DNA of 64,000 nucleotides from Indolivaga capnocytophagoides DSM 22835 (lineage in GTDB: Bacteria > Bacteroidota > Bacteroidia > Bacteroidales > Dysgonomonadaceae). A program made the position numbers and the translations under genes. Each line of letters starts with the position of its first letter. Positions within the stretch are counted from its first letter, which is position 1. The stretch is taken from the NCBI RefSeq assembly GCF_000426485.1, contig NZ_AUFL01000015.1, positions 1-64,000 on the forward strand, written 5' to 3'. Of this stretch, positions 45,230 through 55,588 are shown piece by piece. The notes beneath the pieces are model-generated. The model had not been told where the DNA came from and did no database searches. It was given only the letters and a program-made list of their open reading frames with translations.

Positions 45230-45305
45230 GTAGAATTTAATGTCTTATTTTAAAGTTATAACTGTCTATTGTTGTTATAGACAATAAGAAGGTCTGAGAC
45301 CTTAA
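45230..45305 (+). repeat. Intergenic repeat copy with perfect hairpin
   Basis: Contains AGAATTTAATGTCTTATTTT, an AAAGTTATAACTGTC core, TTGTTATAGACAATAAG, and AGGTCTGAGACCT (45290-45302). It is the clearest full-order copy next to the one at 34190-34310. Confidence 0.6.
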
Positions 45306-45343
45306 ACGAAAAAAATGAACTGAGTTTTGTTAATGACAAAACA

Positions 45344-45685
45344 TCAGCCTATTTTCTGATTTTCGAGATCGGGAGCCGGATTGAGGGCAGAGATTACTTC
45401 GTATGTAACATCAGTACCTCCTCTGAGATTTTTCCATAAAGACTGTATTGTATATATAGGTCCCCAGGGAATGCCCCACCAGCCTGCAACAAGAGATAAA
45501 ATTGTATGTTTCCAATGATATGAGAAGGGGTTTTCTCCCGATTTGATAAAATATATGCTGCTTCCTCTTTTGAAGGTGATCACTAGAATGGATACGCAGT
45601 AATTGAATATAACAAATTTAGCTCCTCTGTCGAGTTCTTTCTGGATATCTTGTACCGATAATCCTTCGATGTTTTTAATTTCCAT
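45344..45685 (-). CDS. Small membrane-associated protein of unknown function
   Basis: A 113-residue protein. It begins with a short helical part (SVQDIQKELDRGAKF), then a hydrophobic strand or span (VIFNYCVSILVITF), a charged loop, and a second hydrophobic stretch (ILSLVAGWWGIPWGPIYTIQSLW) with a striking GWWGIPWGP motif. The C-terminus is polar. There is no signal peptide. I do not recognise the family. Its same-strand neighbours are distant, so it looks single-gene. Confidence 0.65.
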   Translation of the reverse strand: MEIKNIEGLSVQDIQKELDRGAKFVIFNYCVSILVITFKRGSSIYFIKSGENPFSYHWKHTILSLVAGWWGIPWGPIYTIQSLWKNLRGGTDVTYEVISALNPAPDLENQKIG

Positions 45686-45852
45686 ATCTGTTTATTTTAG
45701 TGTTGTTTTCAAAAACACGGTTTTATCTCTTATTTTAATGTTTTAGTTCTGTTTTTTGCTTATTTAGGCATAACAACAATAGTACATTGTAAATCAGCAG
45801 TCGAAAGTAGAGCCGTAAAATTGAAACAAACTCTATATATCCGAAAGACTGC

Positions 45853-48228
45853 TTAATTTACAACCATTATTTTTGTAACTACTCCTTCGGATCCATCCTC
45901 TGATGATCCAAAAACAATGTAAACCCCTGTGTCGACCCGTTTTCCTTTAGCGTTTAATCCATCCCAGTTATACTGTCCGCCGAGTGATTTACCCCGATTA
46001 ATGAGGTTTCCTTTGATATCGGTGATTTTTACCGATGAATTTTCTTTCAGACCGGTGATCGAAATAGGTCCTGTATAATCAGGTTTTACAGGATTGGGAT
46101 AGGCATATACATTAGAGAAGTTGTCCGCTCCTTGTGTTGCCCCGCCTTTGTATGAAACTAGCCCGCGTGCCGAACCGATATACACAACTCCTGTTTGATT
46201 ATCGATTGCCAGCGAAAGTATATTATCGGAGGGTAGGGGACTGTTGCTCATGGTGAAATGTTCCAAAGAACTATTGTCCGAATCGATTAAATATAATCCG
46301 TTGGTTTCTGTTCCGATCCATTTACGATTAGCTCCATCAATGGCAATGACTTTTGTTTCGATATTTTCGAGTAAAGGAGCAAGTGCATTGCTGTTGCCTT
46401 CTCGTTCTACATAAATCTTATTCAGAGGAGGTATCGTGTTTGAGGACAATATACTGCTGACTCCTTTTATTGTAAAGGGTCCTATATCTGTAGCCACCCA
46501 CATATTACCCTGACGGTCTTCCTTGAGGTCAAATACTGCGTTTATACTCAGGCTGTTTCCGTTTTGGTCGGTGAAGGTGCTTATCATCTTTTTCTTATCG
46601 TTCGGAATTAGTGTTCCGTTGTCATTGAATATAAAAATATACGGGCTTCCTCCTCCTATACTCGATATCCATTTATTAGAATACTTGTCTATCAGAATAG
46701 TTTTCGCATTGGTTTCAATCTGTGTTTTTGATATTTCGGGATAGTATAACTCAGCCCATTCTCCATTCTTTTTGTACACTTTAATTACATTTTCAACCAA
46801 AGAGTTTAATACCCAGAGGTTCGAATTTTTATCGAAAACCATTTCTCCGACACGGGTTGTTGTCCAATAACCGCCGTTTTCGGTCTTTACCACAATCTCT
46901 TCAATAGGGCTGTTTTCTTTATCGTATCTGTTTTTGAAAGCATTTCCTTCGAATTCATATAATCCCTCACCCCAGCTTCCTGCGAATATATGATTAGGAT
47001 CGGCAGGGTCGCTTATCGCTGATACCAAATCAAGGGAATTAATACCGCTCTGTTCACTTATTTCACTCGAATATGTATTCGTCCATCTGTTGTTCTTTAA
47101 TATCGACAGGCTGGCTCCCCGGTTGTCTCTTTGTGTATTTATATTTGTGTATCCTCCTCCGGTTACGATCAATTGGTTGTTTCCTATAGTTAAGGAGAAT
47201 GGATAGTTGCTGGAAGGGCCTTCGGGTTTCAGCCATCTTTTATCTTCTATAAAATCGTACCCTTCGGAGTTGTTCCGTTTAATCAGGCTCAGATTATTAC
47301 CCTCTGATGACATCCAATACTCCATGGTATTATTTCCGTTCGATATGATGTGTTTGAGGTTGCTGATATCCACTTTTGTCATATTGTTTAAGCTGCTATA
47401 GTCTCGGCAGCTGTTTTTCGAACAAACCAGCAGGTGGTTATTATTGGTAACTTCTATTCGGTTCAATTCATTATTTGCAACCAGTAATCGAACGGAAGAT
47501 TCGTTTTCCATATAATACACAGCTGTATCCGGAACAAGGAAAATAAGTTTATCATTGAAAGTGGTCAACTGCTTTATGCTGCTATCTTCGAACGGATAAT
47601 CTGTCCCGTTGTAAAGAGTGTTTATTTTAAAGAGCTCCCAATTGTTAAAATCAATAAGATTCTTAGATTTATCAATACGATATATGCCTCGGCTGGTTGA
47701 AGCGTATAATTTATTACCGAAAGATGCGATTGAATAAAAAGGAAAATTAAATACTCCCGATTCTTTTATTTCCTTGTTTTTCAGATTAATAATTGTAAAT
47801 CCAAAGTTTGCCGAAAGGTATGCGTCATCGCCATCGATGAAAATATTATTAATGGTTTTATCAATACTTAGGGGGTAAATCTTAAGGCCATCTATATCTA
47901 TGAACGATTTGTCCTCGTATAATATTTCTATATTTGCATCCGAACGAACTAGCAGCATACATTTATTGTTGCTGCTATATGCTATTTGCTGAATATCGGC
48001 ATTGCCTCCGGTGTTTCTGATGTAGGACTCGAAGCTGTTATCATCTGTATTATAGCTGAATAATTTTCCATCGGTAAGTGCAAATATTATATTTCCGTTT
48101 TTTATTATTTGATTAATATTTGCCGAATACGATATGTGGTTGCTCCAGTAAGGAACTGCAAATAACGAATTCGTTGTAAAAAATAATGAACAGATAATAA
48201 AAACTATATTAATTCGTTTATTAATCAT
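45853..48228 (-). CDS. porZ: PorZ-like type IX secretion beta-propeller protein
   Basis: A 791-residue surface protein. The start at 48228 gives a signal peptide ending SLFAVP. Two beta-propellers follow, made of repeats typical of two-component-regulator propeller domains (KIYPLSIDKTINNIFIDGDD; DLKEDRQGNMWVATDIGPF; TNGLYLIDSDNSS). The C-terminal 85 residues form a T9SS-type sorting domain: YAYPNPVKPDYTGP, VKITDIKGNLINRG and TGVYIVFG. This order matches PorZ, part of the T9SS attachment complex with PorU, PorQ and PorV. A different propeller protein secreted by T9SS is the main alternative. It is divergent from the polysaccharide cluster. Confidence 0.78.
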   Translation of the reverse strand: MINKRINIVFIICSLFFTTNSLFAVPYWSNHISYSANINQIIKNGNIIFALTDGKLFSYNTDDNSFESYIRNTGGNADIQQIAYSSNNKCMLLVRSDANIEILYEDKSFIDIDGLKIYPLSIDKTINNIFIDGDDAYLSANFGFTIINLKNKEIKESGVFNFPFYSIASFGNKLYASTSRGIYRIDKSKNLIDFNNWELFKINTLYNGTDYPFEDSSIKQLTTFNDKLIFLVPDTAVYYMENESSVRLLVANNELNRIEVTNNNHLLVCSKNSCRDYSSLNNMTKVDISNLKHIISNGNNTMEYWMSSEGNNLSLIKRNNSEGYDFIEDKRWLKPEGPSSNYPFSLTIGNNQLIVTGGGYTNINTQRDNRGASLSILKNNRWTNTYSSEISEQSGINSLDLVSAISDPADPNHIFAGSWGEGLYEFEGNAFKNRYDKENSPIEEIVVKTENGGYWTTTRVGEMVFDKNSNLWVLNSLVENVIKVYKKNGEWAELYYPEISKTQIETNAKTILIDKYSNKWISSIGGGSPYIFIFNDNGTLIPNDKKKMISTFTDQNGNSLSINAVFDLKEDRQGNMWVATDIGPFTIKGVSSILSSNTIPPLNKIYVEREGNSNALAPLLENIETKVIAIDGANRKWIGTETNGLYLIDSDNSSLEHFTMSNSPLPSDNILSLAIDNQTGVVYIGSARGLVSYKGGATQGADNFSNVYAYPNPVKPDYTGPISITGLKENSSVKITDIKGNLINRGKSLGGQYNWDGLNAKGKRVDTGVYIVFGSSEDGSEGVVTKIMVVN

Positions 48229-48355
48229 GACCTTCTGTATTAAGGGGTTTGATGGTAGCATAAATAGAATACAGAGCAAAGATATAATAATACTTTATTT
48301 ATTAAATAATTATTATTTTCTAGGAAGATAGATCTGTTGATTATCTCGGAAGAAC

Positions 48356-48387
48356 TTTGTTATGCATCTATTTATGTCTTATTTTTG
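48356..48387 (+). promoter_or_regulatory. Promoter of the polysaccharide cluster
   Basis: TTTG (48356-48359), a 20-bp spacer and TATTTTTG (48380-48387) match the Bacteroidota consensus. It lies about 35 bp before the ugd start. Confidence 0.7.
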
Positions 48388-48422
48388 TGTATTTTTAATA
48401 TAAAGATAAGTTTAATATCTGT

Positions 48423-49742
48423 ATGAAAATAGCAATAGTCGGAACCGGATATGTTGGTTTGGTAACGGGTACATGTTTTTCTGAAATGGGGATTGATGTT
48501 CATTGTATTGATGTGGATTCTGAAAAGATAAAGAATCTCAAGCAAGGAATTGTTCCGATATATGAGCCCGGTTTGGAAGATATGGTTATAAGAAATTATA
48601 AGGCCGGTCGTTTGCAGTTTTCTACTGATCTCGGAGCTATCTTGAATCATGTTGATGTTGTATTCAGTGCGGTTGGTACGCCTCCGGATGAGGATGGTAG
48701 AGCCGATTTAAAATATGTATTGGAAGTAGCTCGTACAATAGGGAAGAATCTTTCTAAGTATGTTTTAGTTGTAACAAAGAGTACTGTGCCTGTTGGTACT
48801 GCTCAACTTGTGAAAAAAGCAATTCAGGAAGAATTGGATAAAAGAGGTCTGTCCGATTTGAAATTTGATGTCGCTTCAAATCCCGAGTTTTTAAAGGAAG
48901 GTGCTGCTATTGATGATTTTATGAGTCCCGACAGAGTTGTTGTGGGAGTAGAATCGGATCAGGCGAAAGAAGTGATGGATCGGTTGTATAAGCCATTCAC
49001 TTTGAATAATTATCGTATAATTTATACAGATATACCTTCAGCCGAAATGATCAAATATGCAGCTAATGCAATGTTGGCAACCCGTATCAGCTTTATGAAT
49101 GATATTGCTAATCTTTGTGATATTGTAGGTGCAGATGTGAATATGGTGCGTGCAGGGATTGGAGCTGATAACCGGATTGGAAAAAACTTTTTATATCCCG
49201 GTTGTGGATATGGGGGCAGTTGTTTTCCGAAGGATGTGAAAGCATTGATTAAGACGGCAAGTGCTAAAGGGTACAATATGAAAGTCCTAAAAGCCGTAGA
49301 AGAAGTCAATGAATATCAAAAGGGAGTATTGTTTGAAAAATTCAACAATTTCTATAAAGGCGATATAGAAGGTAAAACCGTTACAATATGGGGATTAGCT
49401 TTTAAGCCAAAAACCGATGATATGAGGGAAGCTCCGTCTTTAGTCTTGATTGAAAAACTGATTAGGGAAGGAGTGAAAGTGAAGGTCTATGACCCTGTTG
49501 CGATGAACGAAACGAGACGAAAAATAGGTGATACTGTTACTTATGCAAAAGATATGTATGATGCAACAGTAAACTCGGATGCAATATTTCTTGTTACGGA
49601 ATGGAATGAATTCAGGCTTCCTTCATGGCCAGCTATAAAGAAACTGATGAATACCCGGTTGATTATAGATGGACGTAATATTTATAATGGGGAAGACCTG
49701 AAAAAATTAAAATTTGAATACTATTGTATTGGGGCGAAATAA
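48423..49742 (+). CDS. ugd: UDP-glucose 6-dehydrogenase
   Basis: Oxidises UDP-glucose to UDP-glucuronate with two NAD. The 439 residues show the N-terminal IVGTGYVGLVTGTCFSEMG Rossmann motif, VVTKSTVPVGTA, the conserved NPEFLKEG, and the catalytic cysteine in GCGYGGSCFPKD. The C-terminal substrate-binding part is complete (GLAFKPKTDDMREAPS). It is the first gene of the polysaccharide cluster, indicating a uronic acid in the product or a precursor made from it. Confidence 0.96.
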   Translation: MKIAIVGTGYVGLVTGTCFSEMGIDVHCIDVDSEKIKNLKQGIVPIYEPGLEDMVIRNYKAGRLQFSTDLGAILNHVDVVFSAVGTPPDEDGRADLKYVLEVARTIGKNLSKYVLVVTKSTVPVGTAQLVKKAIQEELDKRGLSDLKFDVASNPEFLKEGAAIDDFMSPDRVVVGVESDQAKEVMDRLYKPFTLNNYRIIYTDIPSAEMIKYAANAMLATRISFMNDIANLCDIVGADVNMVRAGIGADNRIGKNFLYPGCGYGGSCFPKDVKALIKTASAKGYNMKVLKAVEEVNEYQKGVLFEKFNNFYKGDIEGKTVTIWGLAFKPKTDDMREAPSLVLIEKLIREGVKVKVYDPVAMNETRRKIGDTVTYAKDMYDATVNSDAIFLVTEWNEFRLPSWPAIKKLMNTRLIIDGRNIYNGEDLKKLKFEYYCIGAK

Positions 49743-49776
49743 TAATTTATACAATATAAGTAAGTTATAAAATCAG

Positions 49777-52185
49777 ATGAAGAAAATTATTTTCTCTTTT
49801 TTTCTTTTATTAAGTTATGCTGGTTCTGTATTGGCTCAAATGTCCGATCAGCAAGTGGCAGACTATGTGAAGCAGGAGTATGCTAAAGGAACTTCGCAGC
49901 AGGTTATTGCAACAAGTCTGCTCCAAAAAGGGGTTACCAAAAGCCAATTGGAAAGAATTAAGCAACAATACGAAAAAGAACAGACTTCTACAGATATCAG
50001 TAGTAAAAGCAGTCAGTCTTTAAGTCAGCAGAGGCGTGAAAATCCACAGGAAGATATGGCAGTCGGGGCTTTAGATGAAATAAGCACAGAGGCTACTTCA
50101 GTTGGAGAAGTTTCTGATCAGGAAAAAGTTTTTGGACGTAATATTTTTAATAACAAGAATCTCTCATTTAGTCCGAATGTGAATATTCCGACTCCGTTAG
50201 ATTATCGTCTGGGACCCGGAGATGAGGTTATAATTAATATATGGGGTGTTTCTCAGACTACACTTCAACAAACGATATCATCCGAAGGAAGTATTACAGT
50301 TGATCGTTTAGGGCCGGTATTTCTTAATGGAATGACTATCAAAGAAGCAAATGATTTTGTGCAGAGAAAATTCTCTTCCATTTATGCCGGAGTGGGTGCT
50401 GATGGCGGTGCTTCGCAAATAAAATTGACTCTTGGACAAATCCGTACTATCCAGATAAATGTTTGGGGTGAAGTTGCTGTTCCGGGAACTTATTCGCTTT
50501 CTTCGCTTTCTTCTGTTTTTCATGCATTATACAGGGCCGGGGGAATTAATAATATAGGCTCATTGCGTTCTGTTAAATTATATAGAAACAATAAGCTGAT
50601 AAAAGAACTTGATATTTATAAGTATCTGTTGGATGGAAAACTCAATGATGATATTCGTTTAATGGATAATGATGTTATCGTGGTTCCTCCTTATGTTTCT
50701 TTGGTGGATATATCCGGAGAGGTGAAACGTCCGATGTATTATGAAATGACAGGGAAAGAGTCGTTAGCCACATTAATTAGCTATGCAGGAGGCTTTACCG
50801 GAGATGCCTATACTAAAAAGCTAAGAATAGTACGAGGAACAGGAACAGAAAAGAAAATATTTACGGTAGATGAAAACGAATTTGCCTCTTTTATTTTGAA
50901 AGATAAAGATGTTGTGACAATCGCTACCGGATTAGACCTGTTTGATAATAGGGTTGAAATCAAAGGAGCTGTATACAGATCAGGTTATTACGAGATTGGT
51001 AAAAAAATAAATACGATTAAAGATCTTATTACAGCTGCAGATGGTATCAGAGGAGATGCTTTCTTAAACAGAGCTGTACTGACTCGTGAAAAAGAAGATT
51101 TGACAACAGAGATTATTTCTGTTGATCTTAGAAAGCTCTTATATGAAAATGGACAGGATATAGTACTCCGCAAGAATGACATCTTATATATCCCTGCTTT
51201 AAGCGATCTTAAAGAATTTGGAGATTTTGTTGTTCATGGAGAAGTTGCCCGTCCGGGAAATTACCAATATGCTGATAATACTACTCTAGAAGATCTTATT
51301 GTTCAGGCCGGCGGTTTGCTAGAGTCGGCTTCTATTGTAAGGGTTGATGTTGCCCGTCGTATTATTGACCCTAATAGTATGACTGTTAATAGATCTTTAT
51401 CAGATAATTATTCTTTTGGGATTAAAGATGGGTTAGTTATTGACGGAGAACAAGGCTTTGTCCTGAAACCTTATGACCAAGTTTATGTTAGAAGAAGTCC
51501 AGGATATCATGAACAGCAGAATGTGGCTATAGCTGGAGAGTTGTTGTTCCCGGGAACTTATGCGTTGAATAAAAAAACAGAAAGAATCTCTGATCTTGTG
51601 AAGAGAGCAGGAAATCTGACTCCGGATGCTTTTGCCCGAGGAGCTAGACTTGTCCGTCAACGTTCCGATGAAGAACAGTTCAGGTCTCAGGCTGCTTTAA
51701 AAGTAGCTAATCAAGGAGGAAAGGACTCTATATCAGTAAAGACCCTTGACTTGGCTCCTACCTATAATGTTGGGATAGAATTGGATAAAGCTTTAGCTAA
51801 TCCGGGATCTGACTATGATTTGGTTCTGCGTACCGGAGACAGATTAATCGTACCCGAATATGACAATACAGTAAAAATAAATGGAGCAGTTATGTATCCC
51901 AATACAGTTGTATATAAGAAAGGTGAAAAATTATCTTATTATATAAATCAGGCAGGAGGATATACAGACAATGCAAAGAAAAGCAGATCATTCGTTATAT
52001 ACATGAACGGAACGGTTAGTAAAATTAAAGGATCTGACCGAAATGCAATACAGCCGGGAAGTGAAATTATAATACCAAGTAAAGAGCAAGCTCGACGTAT
52101 GTCTATGGCTGAAATTCTGAGTTTAGGATCAAGTGTTACGTCTATGGCTAGTTTGATCGGAGTATTAATCAATACAATGAAATAA
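49777..52185 (+). CDS. Polysaccharide export outer-membrane protein (Wza-like, six SLBB repeats)
   Basis: An 802-residue export channel. A signal peptide (ending SVLAQ) is followed by a Gln/Ser-rich region, the poly-export domain (TPLDYRLGPGDEVIINIWG, about 140-230) and six SLBB-type repeats, recognisable from NVWGEVAVPGTYSL, DISGEVKRPMYYEM, EIKGAVYRSGYYEI, VVHGEVARPGNYQY, AIAGELLFPGTYAL and KINGAVMYPNTVVY. The C-terminus is hydrophobic (about 775-800). There is no lipobox, unlike E. coli Wza. It starts 34 bp after ugd. Confidence 0.92.
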   Translation: MKKIIFSFFLLLSYAGSVLAQMSDQQVADYVKQEYAKGTSQQVIATSLLQKGVTKSQLERIKQQYEKEQTSTDISSKSSQSLSQQRRENPQEDMAVGALDEISTEATSVGEVSDQEKVFGRNIFNNKNLSFSPNVNIPTPLDYRLGPGDEVIINIWGVSQTTLQQTISSEGSITVDRLGPVFLNGMTIKEANDFVQRKFSSIYAGVGADGGASQIKLTLGQIRTIQINVWGEVAVPGTYSLSSLSSVFHALYRAGGINNIGSLRSVKLYRNNKLIKELDIYKYLLDGKLNDDIRLMDNDVIVVPPYVSLVDISGEVKRPMYYEMTGKESLATLISYAGGFTGDAYTKKLRIVRGTGTEKKIFTVDENEFASFILKDKDVVTIATGLDLFDNRVEIKGAVYRSGYYEIGKKINTIKDLITAADGIRGDAFLNRAVLTREKEDLTTEIISVDLRKLLYENGQDIVLRKNDILYIPALSDLKEFGDFVVHGEVARPGNYQYADNTTLEDLIVQAGGLLESASIVRVDVARRIIDPNSMTVNRSLSDNYSFGIKDGLVIDGEQGFVLKPYDQVYVRRSPGYHEQQNVAIAGELLFPGTYALNKKTERISDLVKRAGNLTPDAFARGARLVRQRSDEEQFRSQAALKVANQGGKDSISVKTLDLAPTYNVGIELDKALANPGSDYDLVLRTGDRLIVPEYDNTVKINGAVMYPNTVVYKKGEKLSYYINQAGGYTDNAKKSRSFVIYMNGTVSKIKGSDRNAIQPGSEIIIPSKEQARRMSMAEILSLGSSVTSMASLIGVLINTMK

Positions 52186-52190
52186 AGGTG

Positions 52191-53261
52191 ATGGGAACAG
52201 ACGTAAATAAAAATATTTCAGAAGAAAAAGAAATAGACCTGATTGAGCTTGGAAAGAAACTTTGGAATAAACGAAAGTTTATTCTAAAAGTTTCAGGTGT
52301 CGGTTTGCTTATAGGTATTATTATTGCTTTTAGTATTCCGAAAGAATATTCTACAACGGTAATATTAGCTCCGGAATCAAAAGAAGGTGGATCTTTGGGA
52401 AATGCTGGGGCTTTAGCTGCAATGGCTGGTATAAATCTGGGGGGAACCAGTACTTCTGGAGACTTATCCAGTGATGTTTACCCTAATATAATGGAATCAA
52501 CTCCTTTTATCTTAGGGCTATCTCAAATACATGTCTCTGATCCTAAAAAAAAGATAGATACAACTCTTTTTTCATACATAAAAGATGAGCAAAAATCAGC
52601 ATGGTGGACTTATATATTAGGAGTGCCTAAATTAGTAACTGGGCTCTTTTCTTCAAAAAAGGAAGAAAAGCCTTCCATGGAAAATAAGTTGATATTGACA
52701 AGTGACGAAGTTGATGTAATTGAAAGTCTTAAAGAAAGGGCAACTATATCTATTGATAAGAAAACTGGAATTATAACATTGGCTTCTACAATGCAGAGTG
52801 CAGTGATCTCAGCAACTGTTGCGGATACTTTAACTTCATATCTACAGTCTTATATAATAAAATACAGGACAGAGAAAGCTAGAGCAGATCTTGTTTTTGC
52901 CGAAAAGCTTTATAATGAATCTAAAAGTGATTATAATAAAGCTCAACAAAAATATGCAGATTACTTAGATCGAAATCAAAATGTGATTTTGGCAAGTTAT
53001 CGAGTAAATCAGGATAAATTACAAAATGAAGTAACTCTTGCATATAATGTATATAATCAGGTTGCTCAACAACTGCAGGTTGCCAAAGTCAAAGTACAAG
53101 ATCAAACACCTGTTTATACTGTTATTCAACCGGCAATAATACCATTGATTCCAACTAAACCCAATAAGAAATTAATTGTGATAGGTTTTATTTTAGTATT
53201 TGCAGTTGGTAGTTGTGGCTATATTTTAGGAAAAGACTTTTTGAATAATTTAAAATCATAA
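52191..53261 (+). CDS. Chain-length determinant / Wzz-family protein
   Basis: A 356-residue inner-membrane polysaccharide co-polymerase. It has an N-terminal span (about 32-50, [16 protein letters not shown]) followed by the [12 protein letters not shown] strand, a long periplasmic helical region (about 60-330) and a C-terminal span ([17 protein letters not shown]) preceded by PTKPNKK, the typical Pro-rich motif. There is no fused tyrosine kinase. The start at 52191 is used, since the GTG at 52188 is one codon upstream and adds nothing. Confidence 0.9.
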   Translation: MGTDVNKNISEEKEIDLIELGKKLWNKRKFILKVSGVGLLIGIIIAFSIPKEYSTTVILAPESKEGGSLGNAGALAAMAGINLGGTSTSGDLSSDVYPNIMESTPFILGLSQIHVSDPKKKIDTTLFSYIKDEQKSAWWTYILGVPKLVTGLFSSKKEEKPSMENKLILTSDEVDVIESLKERATISIDKKTGIITLASTMQSAVISATVADTLTSYLQSYIIKYRTEKARADLVFAEKLYNESKSDYNKAQQKYADYLDRNQNVILASYRVNQDKLQNEVTLAYNVYNQVAQQLQVAKVKVQDQTPVYTVIQPAIIPLIPTKPNKKLIVIGFILVFAVGSCGYILGKDFLNNLKS

Positions 53262-53262
53262 T

Positions 53263-54153
53263 ATGAAAGGGATAGTTTTAGCCGGAGGATCCGGTACACG
53301 TCTGTATCCAATAACTAAAGGAGTCAGTAAGCAGCTTTTGCCTGTTTATGATAAGCCCATGATTTATTATCCGGTGTCTGTTTTAATGCTGGCTGGTATC
53401 CGCGAGATATTGATTATATCAACACCAACCGATCTTCCCGGATTTAAAAGATTATTAGGTGATGGCAGTGATTATGGGGTGAAATTTGAATATGCAGAAC
53501 AACCGTCTCCCGATGGCCTAGCTCAGGCGTTTATTATCGGAGAAAAATTTATCGGAGATGATTCTGTATGTCTTGTATTAGGGGATAATATCTTCTATGG
53601 ACATGGTCTCACAGAAATGTTGAAAAATGCTGTTAAAACAGCAGAGAATGAAAATAAAGCTACTGTTTTTGGATATTGGGTGAGTGATCCAGAACGCTAT
53701 GGTGTTGCCGAGTTTGATAAGCAAGGGAATGTTTTGAGTATAGAGGAAAAACCGGAAGATCCTAAATCAAATTATGCGGTGGTAGGTTTATATTTTTACC
53801 CTAATAAAGTTGTGGATGTGGCTAAAAATATAAAACCATCGGCAAGAGGTGAGCTCGAAATAACGACTGTTAATCAAGAATTTTTGAATGATCAAGAGCT
53901 AAAAGTTCAGTTATTGGGCAGAGGTTTTGCCTGGTTGGATACCGGAACACACGATTCGTTAAGTGAGGCAAGTGTTTTTGTGGAGGTTTTGGAAAAACGC
54001 CAAGGTTTGAAAATAGCCTGTTTAGAGAGCATTGCTTTCGATCAAGGATGGATTACTGCCGAGAAGATGGAAGAGTTAGCTCAACCGATGATTAAGAATC
54101 AGTATGGGCAATATTTGATAAAGACTGTAAACGAATCAAAAAAGAAAAAATGA
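53263..54153 (+). CDS. rmlA: Glucose-1-phosphate thymidylyltransferase
   Basis: Makes dTDP-glucose, step one of dTDP-L-rhamnose synthesis. The 296 residues start with [18 protein letters not shown] and contain [29 protein letters not shown] and [11 protein letters not shown]. It begins 1 bp after the Wzz-like gene and overlaps rmlC by 4 bp. Confidence 0.97.
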   Translation: MKGIVLAGGSGTRLYPITKGVSKQLLPVYDKPMIYYPVSVLMLAGIREILIISTPTDLPGFKRLLGDGSDYGVKFEYAEQPSPDGLAQAFIIGEKFIGDDSVCLVLGDNIFYGHGLTEMLKNAVKTAENENKATVFGYWVSDPERYGVAEFDKQGNVLSIEEKPEDPKSNYAVVGLYFYPNKVVDVAKNIKPSARGELEITTVNQEFLNDQELKVQLLGRGFAWLDTGTHDSLSEASVFVEVLEKRQGLKIACLESIAFDQGWITAEKMEELAQPMIKNQYGQYLIKTVNESKKKK

Positions 54154-54719
54154 ACATAATAAAAACTGACATAGAAGGAGTTGTAATTCTTGAACCAAGA
54201 GTTTTTAAAGATGATAGGGGATATTTCATGGAATCCTTCTCAAAAAAATTCTTTGATGCAGAAGTTTGTAAGACGGAATTTGTACAAGACAATGAATCAA
54301 AATCCTCATATGGAGTTCTGAGAGGATTACACTTTCAAAAACCACCGTATGCGCAATCTAAGTTGGTGAGAGTTGTAAAAGGTTCGGTGTTGGATGTTGC
54401 TGTTGATATTCGTAAAGGATCTCCTACATTCGGTCAGCATGTTGCCGTAGAACTTACAGAAGACAATAAACGTCAGTTTTTTGTACCAAGGGGCTTTGCT
54501 CACGGTTTTGTAGTGCTAAGTGAAGAAGTTATCTTTCAGTATAAGTGTGATAGTTTTTATGCACCACAAAATGAAGGAGCTATTGCATGGAACGACCCTG
54601 CATTGAATATCGATTGGAAAATAGCAGATGATAAAATAATCCTTTCGGAAAAAGATAAAAATCATCCGGTATTATCAGATGCCGAATGGTTGTTTGATTA
54701 TAACGAAAAGCTCTATTGA
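54150..54719 (+). CDS. rmlC: dTDP-4-dehydrorhamnose 3,5-epimerase
   Basis: Epimerises dTDP-4-keto-6-deoxyglucose, step three of dTDP-L-rhamnose synthesis. The 189-residue cupin has [13 protein letters not shown], the catalytic His and Lys region [32 protein letters not shown] and [13 protein letters not shown]. It overlaps rmlA by 4 bp. Confidence 0.97.
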   Translation: MNIIKTDIEGVVILEPRVFKDDRGYFMESFSKKFFDAEVCKTEFVQDNESKSSYGVLRGLHFQKPPYAQSKLVRVVKGSVLDVAVDIRKGSPTFGQHVAVELTEDNKRQFFVPRGFAHGFVVLSEEVIFQYKCDSFYAPQNEGAIAWNDPALNIDWKIADDKIILSEKDKNHPVLSDAEWLFDYNEKLY

Positions 54720-54721
54720 TT

Positions 54722-55585
54722 ATGAACATACTTATAACAGGTGCTAACGGCCAATTGGGTAATGAAATGAGATTGTTATCCAAAGAGAGTAATAAAGATT
54801 CTTATTTCTTCACAGATGTAGCAGAGCTGGATATCACAAGCCTGTTAGATATACGTGCCTTCGTAAAGCAAAATAATATTGATGTTATTGTAAATTGTGC
54901 AGCATATACTAATGTAGATAAAGCTGAGGATGATGTCGAATTGTGTGATTTGATAAACAATAAAGCTGTAGAAAATTTGGCTATTGTTGCAAAAGAGTAT
55001 GACTGTACATTAATACATGTATCTACCGATTATGTTTTTTCAGGAAAAGGAAATCTACCTTGTACCGAAGAACAGGCAACATCTCCTTTGGGAGTTTATG
55101 GAAAAACAAAATTAGCAGGAGAAGATGCTATTCGGAGGGTAGGGTGCAAATATCTTATTTTCAGAACAGCTTGGCTTTACTCCGAATTCGGAAATAATTT
55201 TGTTAAAACCATGATTCGGCTAACAACGGAGAAAGATTCTCTTAAGGTTGTTTTCGATCAGGTCGGTTCTCCGACTTATGCCGGAGATTTGGGGAAACTG
55301 ATCTTTTCTCTTATAGAAAAGAGACAATACGAACAACATCAGGGAATATACCATTTCAGTAACGAAGGGGTATGTTCGTGGTATGATTTTGCGAAGGAAA
55401 TATCATTTATAGCTGGAACGGATTGTGACATACAGCCTTGTCATTCGGATGAATTTCCGAGTAAGGTAACACGACCTGCTTTTTCCGTATTGGATAAGAC
55501 GAAAGTCAAGAGAGATTTTCAATTCGAAGTGCCTTATTGGAAGGTGTCATTAACCAAATGTATCAATAAACTTAAAAACAACTGA
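54722..55585 (+). CDS. rmlD: dTDP-4-dehydrorhamnose reductase
   Basis: Final step of dTDP-L-rhamnose synthesis. The start at 54722 gives NILITGANGQLGNEM; a TTG two codons upstream is ignored. Catalytic motif STDYVFSGKG and the YGKTKLAGE (YxxxK) are present. The C-terminal substrate domain is complete (288 residues). It lies 2 bp after rmlC. Confidence 0.96.
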   Translation: MNILITGANGQLGNEMRLLSKESNKDSYFFTDVAELDITSLLDIRAFVKQNNIDVIVNCAAYTNVDKAEDDVELCDLINNKAVENLAIVAKEYDCTLIHVSTDYVFSGKGNLPCTEEQATSPLGVYGKTKLAGEDAIRRVGCKYLIFRTAWLYSEFGNNFVKTMIRLTTEKDSLKVVFDQVGSPTYAGDLGKLIFSLIEKRQYEQHQGIYHFSNEGVCSWYDFAKEISFIAGTDCDIQPCHSDEFPSKVTRPAFSVLDKTKVKRDFQFEVPYWKVSLTKCINKLKNN

Positions 55586-55588
55586 AAG

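Noticed and set aside
45344-45685. Possible toxin or antitoxin partner near the MITE-like element
   Set aside because: It has two hydrophobic segments and no toxin or antitoxin motif, and there is no overlapping partner gene.
48229-48279. Upstream start of the PorZ-like gene
   Set aside because: The extra 17 residues precede an intact signal peptide starting at 48228 and would disrupt it.
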